Below, one piece after another: positions 52,737-60,633 of a stretch of 64,000 nt of DNA. The position numbers were made by a program, and so were the translations under genes. The stretch is taken from positions 1,550,001 through 1,614,000 of the forward strand of contig NZ_AP017315.1 of assembly GCF_002355395.1 (NCBI RefSeq), written 5' to 3'. The stretch is from Microcella alkaliphila (GTDB lineage: Bacteria > Actinomycetota > Actinomycetes > Actinomycetales > Microbacteriaceae). Every line of letters begins with the position of its first letter. Position 1 is the first letter of the stretch. Under the pieces are notes generated by a model. It saw only the letters and a list, made by a program, of their open reading frames with translations, had not been told where the DNA came from and made no database searches.

Positions 52737-54445
52737 GCAGCGCGGATGACATAGCGGCAGACAAACGACGGCTGCACATTGTTGTGCGCCGCGCCGTTGC
52801 CTTGATTCTGCGCAACCAGATTCGAGGGGCCGCTTGAGTCGAAGGCGGCGACCTGGTGAGTAAAGCGTCCACCGGTGCCGCCCATCACAGCCGACAAGCC
52901 ATTGTTGCTTGGTCCTGCGGTGGCAGAAGACGGCTGCGCAGTGACAACCAGACTTAGTGTGCCCGTGACGTTGTGCGCGTGCGCCGGCATCTCCGACTCG
53001 GTCAGCGAATGCGTCTTGGCACCCGTTTTCGCGCCGATAGCCGCAAATATGTCTGAACCGCCCTGATTCACGTACACCCGTTCCCGAGTGTCCGGCACAG
53101 CGAACGTCGTCAGACCGTTCCCACCGTGGAAGTTCGGGATGCCGTAGACGTTTGCGTAGTGCGCGGCGAGCGCCGGGTAGTCGGCAATGTTGTAGACGGT
53201 GCCATCGGGGAGCAGGAAGCCGGCGGGTACGGCGCTCGTGGACCATTCGCCGGGCAGGTGGGCACCCACGGGGATGGTCGTTGCTGCGGCGACGGCGGCC
53301 GCGCTGAGCTCGAGCTGCCGGATCCGCTTGTCTTGCTGCTCCACCTTGCGCGCCATTCGGGCTGTGAAGTTGAACCCGGTCGGCTCTCCGACGCGAGCGC
53401 GGACGAAGTCACCGTCGGGGCCGACGTAACGCGCGACCTGCGTGACGATCGCCGCGGTGGGCTGGCCGTCGACGATCACGGTGACGAGATCTCCGAGACC
53501 CCAGTCGACGCCGTACGCCATCGACGGTGCGTCTGCGGGGACGACATCGATGCTGGTCTCTTCGCCATTCTCGGCGAGCGTCTCGAGGCCGGCCTGCTCG
53601 AGCTCGTCTTCCTCGTCGGTGTCGCGGCGGTCCTGAAAGAGTTCCCAGCGCATGCCCCACTCTTCAGCCTGCTGCAGCGAGGCATCGGTGGTGATAACCT
53701 TGATCGTGCGGTCTGCGCCGGAACCTTTGCCGCCGACGAATAGGTGGGTGGCGTTCGGGCCCTGGTAGCCCCAGCTTGCCTTGTCGATCATTTCGTTCGC
53801 GATCGACATCTTGATCTCGTCGCGACGGTCGGTCGGTTCGTAGACATCGAAGCGGAGCATCGGCTGGCCGTCGATCTCGGTTTGAGCGACGCGGAACCCG
53901 AGGCCGCTATTGGTGCCGATGCGCTGCAGGATCTCGAGCAGCGACTGGAAGCGTGCCGACTCAGGCAAGACGTCGCCTCGGCCGAGGTCGGGTGCGACGT
54001 CGAGCCAGGGATAGCTGCGCTCGGGCGTCGCGAGGTCGCCAGCGTTGGCCCGGACGAACTCTTTCATGATCGTCTCGGCGGGACCGTTCCGACGGTCGCG
54101 GTCCTGCGTCTGCGCGTTGGGCGCGTTCGCGGGGTCGGGCAGGGCGGATGTCGCGGCGAGGATGACAGCGTCGTCGACGCCGCTGATGACCCAGGTGCCC
54201 TTCGGGTCGGCCGGGTCGGTGGACAGGATCGCGCGCCGCGTGCGGCCAGAGAACACTTGGCTGCCGTCGCGGATGATGATGCCGGAACCTTTGCCGCGCA
54301 GCACGGGGAGGAGCGGGTGCTCTGCGGGTAGTTTCAGCTCCCACGCGCCGACGTCGCGGAAGGTCTCGACGAACATGATGTCGAGCTGGTCGCGGTCGAT
54401 TTGCCCTTCCCGCTCGAACTCCGCGTTGCGCACTTCGACGATCAT
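52733..54445 (-). CDS. Phage tail hub/fibre protein: Gp37-like N-terminus with tail-collar C-terminus
   Basis: This 570-residue protein has an N-terminal region like the siphovirus ReqiPepy6 Gp37/tail-associated family (MIVEVRNAEFEREGQID, GTWVISGVDDAVILAA, up to about 370). A coiled-coil linker (ARKVEQQDKRIRQLELSA) follows, then a phage tail-collar domain (PAGFLLPDGTVYNIADYPAL) and a tip with PAHAHNVTG and QPSFVCRYVIRAA. The tip probably contacts the host receptor. The last 100 residues are in a segment bounded by inverted repeats. The start overlaps the Dit-like gene (ATGA). Confidence 0.85.
   Translation of the reverse strand: MIVEVRNAEFEREGQIDRDQLDIMFVETFRDVGAWELKLPAEHPLLPVLRGKGSGIIIRDGSQVFSGRTRRAILSTDPADPKGTWVISGVDDAVILAATSALPDPANAPNAQTQDRDRRNGPAETIMKEFVRANAGDLATPERSYPWLDVAPDLGRGDVLPESARFQSLLEILQRIGTNSGLGFRVAQTEIDGQPMLRFDVYEPTDRRDEIKMSIANEMIDKASWGYQGPNATHLFVGGKGSGADRTIKVITTDASLQQAEEWGMRWELFQDRRDTDEEDELEQAGLETLAENGEETSIDVVPADAPSMAYGVDWGLGDLVTVIVDGQPTAAIVTQVARYVGPDGDFVRARVGEPTGFNFTARMARKVEQQDKRIRQLELSAAAVAAATTIPVGAHLPGEWSTSAVPAGFLLPDGTVYNIADYPALAAHYANVYGIPNFHGGNGLTTFAVPDTRERVYVNQGGSDIFAAIGAKTGAKTHSLTESEMPAHAHNVTGTLSLVVTAQPSSATAGPSNNGLSAVMGGTGGRFTHQVAAFDSSGPSNLVAQNQGNGAAHNNVQPSFVCRYVIRAA
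53025..53046 (-). repeat. Inverted repeat arm, right (fibre cassette)
   Basis: On the minus strand this is TTGCGGCTATCGGC (53046 to 53033), one mismatch, then CGAAAAC. It lies within the fibre coding frame, and the codon phase is the same as in the left arm (tt-gcg-gct-atc-ggc). Confidence 0.8.
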
Positions 54446-55296
54446 CGGTACACGATCTCTCTCCGCTCGGGGTAGAGGCACACCACCTTCGTCTCACTCG
54501 TCGCGCCGACGACGTCGATGGTGATGCTCGAGGTGCCGGCTGGCACGTAGGGGAAGACGGCGGTGGTGTTGGTGAGCCCGTACCGGTTGGTGCCGTTCTG
54601 GTCGACGACGCTCCAGTGCCGGTTCTCCTTCCGGATCCGGATGACTTCGCCGGCGGCGATCGCGCCGAGGGTGAAGCCGATGCCGGCGATGTCGATCGAC
54701 ACGCTCTCCGCGGGGCCGGTGATGATCCACTGTGCCGGCGACTCGACGTCGCCCGGGTTCGTGAGCTCACCCTGACCGAACGCACCCGACGGGGACACCG
54801 TCATCAGCGACAACCAGGGCAGCAGTCCGGGCGATGGTGGAGCCTGCTCGACGACGAACTCGCGCAGCGCGGTGGAGGTCCAGAAGGGGTCCTCGCACTT
54901 GAACGTCACGGGCATCTCGGCCCAGTCTGTGGGCGAGTCCGTGTAGGCGCCGCTGCCGCCGGAGTCGTAGACAGCGGGAATCGAGAACTGGTCCCCGTTG
55001 GGATAGTCGACGACGATGCGGAACGGTTCGCGCACGACGCGCGCCCAAGCGCGCAACCGGTTCTCGATCTGCTGCGGGCTCGAGCCGAAGACGCCCATCG
55101 GCAGTCGCAGCGATCGGATGGTGCGCCGCTGCCCCCGCAGCTGCGCACCGTCCCCGGCGCCCTCGAAGAACTGGTTGACGACGGGCGCCAGCCCCCACCC
55201 GGACGCGCCGGGCATACGGAGGTAGTTCAGGGCGTCGTATCGCAGCACGATCGTGCCCCGGCTGGGCGCGACGAGTCGAACCGAGGCGTTCACCAT
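54442..55296 (-). CDS. Phage distal tail protein (Dit-like)
   Basis: This 284-residue protein has the siphovirus tail-family plan: an N-terminal ring domain with LRLPMGVFGSSPQQIENRLRAWARVV and PFRIVVDYPNGDQFSIPAVYDSGG, and a C-terminal beta domain (EVIRIRKENRHWSVVDQNG). It would cap the tail tube and attach the hub. It lies between tape measure and hub genes, as expected, and overlaps both. Confidence 0.85.
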   Translation of the reverse strand: MVNASVRLVAPSRGTIVLRYDALNYLRMPGASGWGLAPVVNQFFEGAGDGAQLRGQRRTIRSLRLPMGVFGSSPQQIENRLRAWARVVREPFRIVVDYPNGDQFSIPAVYDSGGSGAYTDSPTDWAEMPVTFKCEDPFWTSTALREFVVEQAPPSPGLLPWLSLMTVSPSGAFGQGELTNPGDVESPAQWIITGPAESVSIDIAGIGFTLGAIAAGEVIRIRKENRHWSVVDQNGTNRYGLTNTTAVFPYVPAGTSSITIDVVGATSETKVVCLYPERREIVYR

Positions 55297-57302
55297 TCGG
55301 CCCCTCTCGCTTGGTCGGAGAACTCCGCGAGCGCCTGACTAACGGTCTGCCCGAGAGGCGCGTTGTTGATGAAGGTGACTCCCCCGCCGGCGCCCCGATC
55401 GATGTCGGGGTCGACGACAGCGCCGGCGGGGAGGGTCAGCAGCTCGGGTCCTTTCTCGCCGACGATGACGGACCCACTGCGGAGGATGGTGCCTCCGGTG
55501 GCGAGCATCGGCAGGTTGGGAATGTTGAACCCGAGGGTCTGGCCGCCGAGTCCGGGCACCCAGTCGGGGATGTCGATCTTCAGGCCGTTGATGGCACCGA
55601 TGACGCCATTCACGAGGGAGATGATGGCGTTCAGGGGCGATTTCACGAATGCGACGGCGTTCTCGAAAGTTTCGCGCACGAAATTTCCGATGCCCGTCCA
55701 TGCAGATTGCCATCCGCTGACGAAGGATTGTATGGCGTTGTCGAAGAATGAAACGATCCCTCGCCACGCGTCGACGAAGGCGGTCTTGATAGCGTCCCAG
55801 TTCTTGATGATCTGACCGAGGAGGGTCCAGTTCAGGAAGAGGTCGACGAGCCACTGCAGCGCGCCGCTGAACCAGTCGACGAGGCCAGTCCAGACGTCTT
55901 CGGCCCAGCTCGCGATGCCGGACCAGAGGTCGCCCCACCACCGGCCGAGGGCGTTGAATCCGTCGCTCAGCCAGCCGACAAATCCGTTCCACACGTCCGA
56001 GATCCAGGCGGTGACGTCCTCCCAGTTCATAGCGAGGAGAACGATCGCCGCGATCAGAGCGACGATCGCGAGGACGATCCACGTGATGGGTGAGGCGAGC
56101 AGCGCGGCGGTCTGAGCCCAGATAGCCGAGGTCCAGGCGATCATCGCGGCGACGAGGGTCACGCCGATGACGGCGGCGACCGCCCCAATGACCCAGATAT
56201 TTTCACCGAGCCATGAGCCAAACGCCTGCAGATGGGGCATGATGTCGGCGAGCGCGCTGCCGAGGCCGTCGAAGATCGCGGTCGCGAGCGGCTCGATCGC
56301 GACCTGTGCCTGATTCGACACCATCTGCCAGCGGTCGCCGAACTTGAGGGTTTCCTCGCCCACTCCGAGGATGGTGTCTTCGGAGACGCCGGCGGCCGCG
56401 GTGAGATTGTCGAGGCTGAGTATGCCGCTGTCGATGGCCGCGACGAACTGAGATGCGCCTCGGGTGCCGAAGATCTCGCCAGCGAGGTTGTATGCGGCGG
56501 CGCGATCGCCGGACTCGATGAATCCGTCCATCTCGCCCACGACGCGCTGGAAGGTCTCAGCTGGTGCCTCACCTTCCTTTGCGAGATTAGTGAGTGAGCG
56601 GGTGAGAGCCGACGCCATCTGCCCGGAGTTGAGGCCAGCCTTGTCGAGCGTCCCCATGAGGGCGATCGACTCTTCGAAGCTGAAGCCGAGCTCCTTCAAG
56701 GCCGGGGCCGATTTCTGCACACCGGATGCGAGCTCGTTCATGCTCACGCCGGTCGCCTGCGAGGCTCGGAAGAGGGCGTCCATGCCGCCGACGATCTGCT
56801 CGCCCTCGATCCCGAATGCGCGGAACGCGGCGGACGTCGTGTTGATGTCGACGTCCTGCTTGAGGATGCGGCCAGCCTCGAGGTACTGAGCGGCGACCGT
56901 CTCCATCGTCTCGCCGGACAAGCCGAGGCGAGTGTTCAGGTCAGCGACGGTCTGCGATGCGGCCTCGAAGCTCGTCGGCACGTTCTGCGCGACGTTTTTC
57001 GCGTTGTCGACGAGGCCCTGCAGCGCCTCCCCGGATGCTCCGGTGCCGGCGCGGATCGTGTTCTTGAGATCCGCCATAGTCTCGCCGACCTTGTAGAGGC
57101 CGGCGAACCCTGCGACGACGCCGGCGGCCGCGGCAACGACGCCGGCCTTGAGGCCCATGGAAAGCCGGTTACCGGCGAGAGTGCCCTGCTTGCCGGCGAC
57201 CCCGACGATGGGGAGCATGTCCTTCGTCACCTGGTCGGTGATGCCGTCGGAAGAGTAGGTCAGGCGGACCCATGCGGTTGCGAGTTCGGCACCGGTCGAC
57301 AT
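55290..57302 (-). CDS. Phage tail tape measure protein
   Basis: This 670-residue tape measure has an N-terminal region of the TP901/PhageMin_Tail type (IRAGTGASGEALQGLVDNAKNVAQNVPTS in parts; AGLNSGQMASALTRSLTNLAKEG). It has several hydrophobic helices (VIGAVAAVIGVTLVAAMIAW, ITWIVLAIVALIAAIVLLA) and Trp-rich repeats (VWNGFVGWLSDGFNALGRWW). At about 0.15 nm per residue the tail would be near 100 nm. It is shorter than many actinophage tape measures. Confidence 0.93.
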   Translation of the reverse strand: MSTGAELATAWVRLTYSSDGITDQVTKDMLPIVGVAGKQGTLAGNRLSMGLKAGVVAAAAGVVAGFAGLYKVGETMADLKNTIRAGTGASGEALQGLVDNAKNVAQNVPTSFEAASQTVADLNTRLGLSGETMETVAAQYLEAGRILKQDVDINTTSAAFRAFGIEGEQIVGGMDALFRASQATGVSMNELASGVQKSAPALKELGFSFEESIALMGTLDKAGLNSGQMASALTRSLTNLAKEGEAPAETFQRVVGEMDGFIESGDRAAAYNLAGEIFGTRGASQFVAAIDSGILSLDNLTAAAGVSEDTILGVGEETLKFGDRWQMVSNQAQVAIEPLATAIFDGLGSALADIMPHLQAFGSWLGENIWVIGAVAAVIGVTLVAAMIAWTSAIWAQTAALLASPITWIVLAIVALIAAIVLLAMNWEDVTAWISDVWNGFVGWLSDGFNALGRWWGDLWSGIASWAEDVWTGLVDWFSGALQWLVDLFLNWTLLGQIIKNWDAIKTAFVDAWRGIVSFFDNAIQSFVSGWQSAWTGIGNFVRETFENAVAFVKSPLNAIISLVNGVIGAINGLKIDIPDWVPGLGGQTLGFNIPNLPMLATGGTILRSGSVIVGEKGPELLTLPAGAVVDPDIDRGAGGGVTFINNAPLGQTVSQALAEFSDQARGAEW

Positions 57303-57308
57303 GCTCGC

Positions 57309-57985
57309 CTACTTCCGCTTCTTGGACTCCCACCAGTCGTCGAACTGGGAGATCGGGATCGCGTCACGCCCAAGTGACGTGGTCTTCTTCCGCTGCCAGG
57401 GCCGCACAAGCGGCTTAGGCTTTGGCGCTGTGCGCTTCCTGGCGCGCTGCCAGTTGCCGAGCTGCAGGACGTCGAAGATGAGGGCGAGCAGTTGGTCAGT
57501 GATGGACCATCGTTCGCCGTACACCGCGTGCGCGAGCGCGGTCTCGGGCATCGTCTGCCACCGTCGGACGAGCACGTAAAGGTCCCGCCAGGACAGCCGC
57601 TCGGTGCCCAGATCGTCGAGGTGGTAGCCGCGTTCGAGTAGGTCGTACTCGATGGCCTCCCCGTGCTCGCTTAGGAGTCGGTGGAGGCCTCGGATTCCCC
57701 CACGGTCAACCCGGAGTCCGCCTGCCAGTCCTTGGTGAGTGCTTGCAGCTGCTCGGAGTCGAGTGTTCGAATCGCGTCAAGTGCGGCCTTGTCGCCGCCT
57801 TCGAACATGGCGAGCACGTCGGCGATGCTGAGGTTCTTCTGACCGCCGTCAAACTTCTCGATGATCCCGACGGGAAGGAACTTCGCCTTGGGGATGCGGT
57901 AGACCTTCTTCCCGCCGGGGAGGGTGAACTCGTACTGGTTCTGACGGATCGAGCGCTTCGACTCAGGCACGGCGAACGGAGCCAT
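57309..57985 (-). CDS. Tail assembly chaperone, long product by -1 frameshift
   Basis: The short chaperone frame (57671-57985) can slip back by one base at the GGGGGAA run (57695-57701). Translation then continues as GIRGLHRLLSEHGEAIEYD through WRDLYVLVRRWQTMPETALAHAVYG to a stop at 57309-57311, 225 residues in all. The downstream frame is open from the slip site on and would otherwise lack a good start. This G/GT-type arrangement just before the tape measure gene is nearly universal in siphoviruses. Confidence 0.75.
57671..57985 (-). CDS. Tail assembly chaperone, short product
   Basis: This 104-residue acidic protein (QYEFTLPGGKKVYRIPKAKFLP, then ADVLAMFEGGDKAALDAIRTLDSEQLQALTKDW in parts) is the usual upstream chaperone that coats the tape measure during tail assembly. 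It ends with GESEASTDS only 8 codons beyond the slippery run. The ATG has AAGG 8-11 nt upstream. Confidence 0.8.
   Translation of the reverse strand: MAPFAVPESKRSIRQNQYEFTLPGGKKVYRIPKAKFLPVGIIEKFDGGQKNLSIADVLAMFEGGDKAALDAIRTLDSEQLQALTKDWQADSGLTVGESEASTDS
57695..57701 (-). other. Programmed -1 frameshift site (GGGGGAA)
   Basis: On the minus strand the zero-frame codons are GTG-GGG-GAA. A tRNA-Gly on GGG can re-pair one base back and enter the frame that codes the rest of the chaperone. Confidence 0.65.
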
Positions 57986-58020
57986 GGGGAACCTTTCTTC
58001 GGTGATGGGAACCGGTGTGG

Positions 58021-58057
58021 CACCGGGCGGGGCGGGTTCCCGTCGCCCCGCCCGGTG
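58021..58057 (-). terminator. Strong hairpin after the major tail protein gene
   Basis: CACCGGGCGGGGCG (58021-58034) pairs perfectly with CGCCCCGCCCGGTG (58044-58057) over a 9-nt loop. It begins 15 nt after the major tail protein stop. No T-tract follows, so it may be a partial terminator or an mRNA-stabilising stem. Confidence 0.65.
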
Positions 58058-58072
58058 GTCGGGTTAGTCGCC

Positions 58073-58672
58073 CTAGGGGCCTTCCGGTGCGGGCGCGGAG
58101 AAGATGCCGTCGTCCGTGTAGAGGTAGATGTTCTGCCCGTGGGCGTCCGGGTAGGTGGCGAGGGTGACGGGGAGGGTGATGGGGCCGCTCTGCACGAGCG
58201 GGATATCGCCACGGGAGACGACCTGACCGTGCGGGACGAAGACGACGACGCGGCGGTCGCCGTCCTTGACCTTGAAGTACCAGGCCTTGTTCGGCAGGTA
58301 GTTCTTGCCGAGGCTGCCGCGCATTTGCGTGCCGTGCAATTCGGTCGCGGCGGTGACCTGCACCTGCTCCTCGCCGAAGTAGTTGCGGGCGGCTTCGGCG
58401 CTGAGCTCGAGGTGGGTCCACGAGATCTCGCCGGTGAACTCGGTGAGGATGCGGCGGATCTCGGCGCCCGCCCAGTCCTTGATGGACGAGGTCGAGTCGG
58501 ACGGGGTGATGGTGACGCCGTCCTCATTGACGTAGCCCGAGTCGTTCAGCCCGGTGAAGCTGAAGTCGTCGATCGTCTGCGGGATGGTGTCGGTCTCGGG
58601 GCCGGTGAGGATCGCCCCTGTGGTCGCCTGGTCGGGCGCGCCGACGAAGACGTTCTTGCTGTTGACTGCCAT
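58073..58672 (-). CDS. Phage major tail (tube) protein
   Basis: This 199-residue protein begins AVNSKNVFVGAPDQATTGAI. It has the tube-protein profile: AEIRRILTEFTGEISWTHLELSAEAARNYF in parts, then a series of beta strands and a hydrophilic end. Position (between tail terminator and chaperones) and size fit. A separate ribosome site and an hairpin after it suggest high expression. Confidence 0.85.
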   Translation of the reverse strand: MAVNSKNVFVGAPDQATTGAILTGPETDTIPQTIDDFSFTGLNDSGYVNEDGVTITPSDSTSSIKDWAGAEIRRILTEFTGEISWTHLELSAEAARNYFGEEQVQVTAATELHGTQMRGSLGKNYLPNKAWYFKVKDGDRRVVVFVPHGQVVSRGDIPLVQSGPITLPVTLATYPDAHGQNIYLYTDDGIFSAPAPEGP

Positions 58673-58733
58673 GTTCGCCCTCCAGAGGCATGACGGAGCG
58701 GCGCCGGCTTTCGACGCTGCGGTGGGTGGGAAC

Positions 58734-59159
58734 TCAGCTCGTCGACCGTCGGAGGTCGATCGAGACGGTTGCGGTGAACCGGTAGCGGTCCGGGATGCCC
58801 GGGAAGGGCAGGTTGGCGGGAAGGCCGAACACGGCGAGCCCGTAGCATGCGGTCGCGCCGATCTGCTTCTCGCGGGCGGCCTGTTGGAGGTATGCGACTC
58901 CGTATGCGCAGATCCGCTCGGCTTCGCTCTCCGTGGTGCTCCAGCCCTCGATGGTGACCGTGAAGCGGTCGGTGACGAGGTCTCGGCCGGATCCGCCGGC
59001 AGCCAGGACGCGGCCCCACCGCTCGGGTCGAGGCTGATCGTCTCGGCCGGGGATCCTCGTGGCCCACGTGACGTCGAGGTGAGGGTTGCTGGCGAAGCGA
59101 CTGTCGAGCTCGGCGGCGACGTCGACCTCCACGTCGGCGGGGACGAGCAACTCAGCCAC
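58734..59159 (-). CDS. Phage tail terminator protein
   Basis: The 141-residue protein (LLVPADVEVDVAAELDSRFA, then VTDRFTVTIEGWSTTESEAERIC) matches siphovirus tail-completion proteins, which cap the tail and join it to the head. It lies directly upstream of the major tail protein and overlaps the neck gene by 8 nt. Confidence 0.8.
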   Translation of the reverse strand: MAELLVPADVEVDVAAELDSRFASNPHLDVTWATRIPGRDDQPRPERWGRVLAAGGSGRDLVTDRFTVTIEGWSTTESEAERICAYGVAYLQQAAREKQIGATACYGLAVFGLPANLPFPGIPDRYRFTATVSIDLRRSTS

Positions 59160-59424
59160 GGCCGGCGTCCAGCGCGCGTATGAGGGCGTTGTCCGTGGCG
59201 GCCGCGCGGCGGCCTTCCATCGTCGCCGTGGCGACGTAGCCCATCACGCGGCCGAGACGGCTGGAGCCGCCCTTCACCTCGACGCGGGCCTCAAAGTCGG
59301 GCTCTCCGCCGGCGGCTGCGGCAATTGCCCGGGTCCGGCGCTCCATGTCGGCCTGCAGGGGTGCCGACTGCAGCAGCTGACGGATCCCATCGGAGTTCAG
59401 GCTGATTCGGGTCTGCTTGCTCAT
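59152..59424 (-). CDS. Phage neck protein (HK97 gp10-like)
   Basis: The protein has 90 residues from the ATG at 59422-59424, which overlaps the stopper stop codon; an upstream in-frame start is less likely. The helical N-terminus (DGIRQLLQSAPLQADMERRTRAIAAAAGG) and the two beta strands after it resemble gp10-type neck proteins. It lies between head stopper and tail terminator. Confidence 0.75.
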   Translation of the reverse strand: MSKQTRISLNSDGIRQLLQSAPLQADMERRTRAIAAAAGGEPDFEARVEVKGGSSRLGRVMGYVATATMEGRRAAATDNALIRALDAGRG

Positions 59425-59759
59425 CAGCCCTCCCAAGCGCTCAGTCGGACGATCTGGTGTGTGGTGGCATCTGTCACGCCGGGCTGCACCACTGGCCTGC
59501 CCTCAACGCGGTACTTCTCGCCGCGGAGGGTGATGCGGTCGCGTGCGCGGATGTCGGCCGACACGGGGCCGCGGATGACGTAGTCGACTCGAGTGCCTTC
59601 GCGGTTGGCGAGGTCCTCTGCGGTCCCGCCGGCGTCGATCGCCCAGCCTTCGTAGTCAGCGATTTGGGGGTTCGACCAGTCGTCTTTCTTGTTGCCGCGC
59701 CCGTCGTCGACGCGGGCGGGACGCTCGCGTGTGATGTTGTGCCGGCGGATGGCGCTCAT
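59424..59759 (-). CDS. Phage head-tail stopper (head closure) protein
   Basis: This 111-residue beta-rich protein (ITRERPARVDDGRGNKKDDW, VSADIRARDRITLRGEKYRVEG) resembles the SPP1 gp16/HK97 head-closure family, which seals the filled head before tail joining. It overlaps both neighbours (ATGA upstream, TGATG downstream). Confidence 0.78.
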   Translation of the reverse strand: MSAIRRHNITRERPARVDDGRGNKKDDWSNPQIADYEGWAIDAGGTAEDLANREGTRVDYVIRGPVSADIRARDRITLRGEKYRVEGRPVVQPGVTDATTHQIVRLSAWEG

Positions 59760-60301
59760 GGGAGCCTGCCGAGTCGGTAGTCGGCGAGCTGTGCGAGCTC
59801 GTCAGCGAGAAGGACGGTGCCAGCTGCAGAGTAGGTCACGGCGACCGCACCTGCCTGCTCTCGGAGGATGCCGAGCGGGGATCCGAGGGCGCGGGCGGCG
59901 ACCTGGAGGCAGAGCTCGGTGAGGTCCTCGGGGACGCTCTCGTAGCCGTGCACAATCTTGGCCGTGACGGAGCGGCGGCCGGTAATCCAGCCGGTGTAGC
60001 CGAGCTCGCCGTCCTCGGACCAGTCGAGTTGCGACACGTCGATGGGGTGGCCGCCGGTGGAGAGTTCGACGACGTCGACGAGGTGCGCTGTCGGCAGCCA
60101 CAGGGTGCTGCCGCGGCGTGCCGGCAGGACGAGGGTCTGCTCGCGCTGTGGGGCGATGTGCCAGCGGCAGTGCCGCTGGATTCGCCGGGTGACGGCGAGG
60201 AGCGCGTCGTTCAGGTGGGGGCGGGTGGCGGGGATGGCTCCTTCGGTGCGGGCCTCCATCTGCTCGGCAGTGGCGAACGCTTCCGGTGTCTGCTCGGGCA
60301 T
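59756..60301 (-). CDS. Phage head-tail adaptor (connector) protein
   Basis: This 181-residue, mostly helical protein (AFATAEQMEARTEGAIPATRPHLNDALLAVTRRIQRHCRWHIAP in parts) has the gp6/gp15-like adaptor layout and a beta insertion (LWLPTAHLVDVVELSTGG). It would form a ring beneath the portal. It is encoded between capsid and stopper genes. Confidence 0.8.
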   Translation of the reverse strand: MPEQTPEAFATAEQMEARTEGAIPATRPHLNDALLAVTRRIQRHCRWHIAPQREQTLVLPARRGSTLWLPTAHLVDVVELSTGGHPIDVSQLDWSEDGELGYTGWITGRRSVTAKIVHGYESVPEDLTELCLQVAARALGSPLGILREQAGAVAVTYSAAGTVLLADELAQLADYRLGRLP

Positions 60302-60317
60302 CCCCGCCCCCTCTCCC

Positions 60318-60515
60318 CTACTTGTCGGCGGCGGGCGCCGCCGACTTGTTGCTGGCCGGCTTGGCGGCCTTGTTCTGCGGCTGTCGCGCCTTCTTGGTCA
60401 CGTGCTTGCCGAGAAGTCCCTGCTTCTTCGCGTCCTCGTCGGACAGCAGGAGCGTGGTGCGGCGCGGGGCGCCGCGCCCGGGGATCTCAACCTCGTACGG
60501 CTTGAGATCGCTCAT
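60318..60515 (-). CDS. Small phage protein (65 residues) after the capsid gene
   Basis: The protein starts MSDLKPYEVEIPGRGAP and ends with a Lys/Ala-rich tail. A good ribosome site (AAAGGAG) precedes the ATG at 60513-60515. The frame is also open upstream, where a GTG near 60617 would add a CRICKAPHASC knuckle. That longer form would cover an inverted repeat and has no clear ribosome site, so I prefer the short form. Similar small basic-tailed proteins sit here in other HK97-type prophages; role unknown. Confidence 0.7.
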   Translation of the reverse strand: MSDLKPYEVEIPGRGAPRRTTLLLSDEDAKKQGLLGKHVTKKARQPQNKAAKPASNKSAAPAADK

Positions 60516-60549
60516 CGCGGTCTCCTTTCTCTCGTCGACCCGGAGGTCG

Positions 60550-60629
60550 ACGGGGACCACCGTGCTCTCGGGCCCGCAGCTCGCGTGTGGCGCTTTGCAG
60601 ATCCGGCAGGCAGGCACGGTGGTCCCCGT
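60550..60629. repeat. Perfect 16-bp inverted repeat after the capsid gene
   Basis: ACGGGGACCACCGTGC (60550-60565) and its complement (60614-60629) flank 48 nt. The outer arm starts 5 nt after the capsid stop. As RNA it would form a long stable stem and could limit read-through or protect the capsid message. Confidence 0.75.
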
Positions 60630-60633
60630 TCGG

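Noticed and set aside
52477..53046. Diversity-generating retroelement acting on the tail fibre
   Set aside because: No reverse transcriptase or template repeat is visible. The two copies differ over whole segments, not at adenines only, and are in inverse orientation.
57309..57575. Independent 88-residue gene starting at 57575
   Set aside because: The frame continues upstream to the chaperone slip site and makes better sense as the frameshifted second half.
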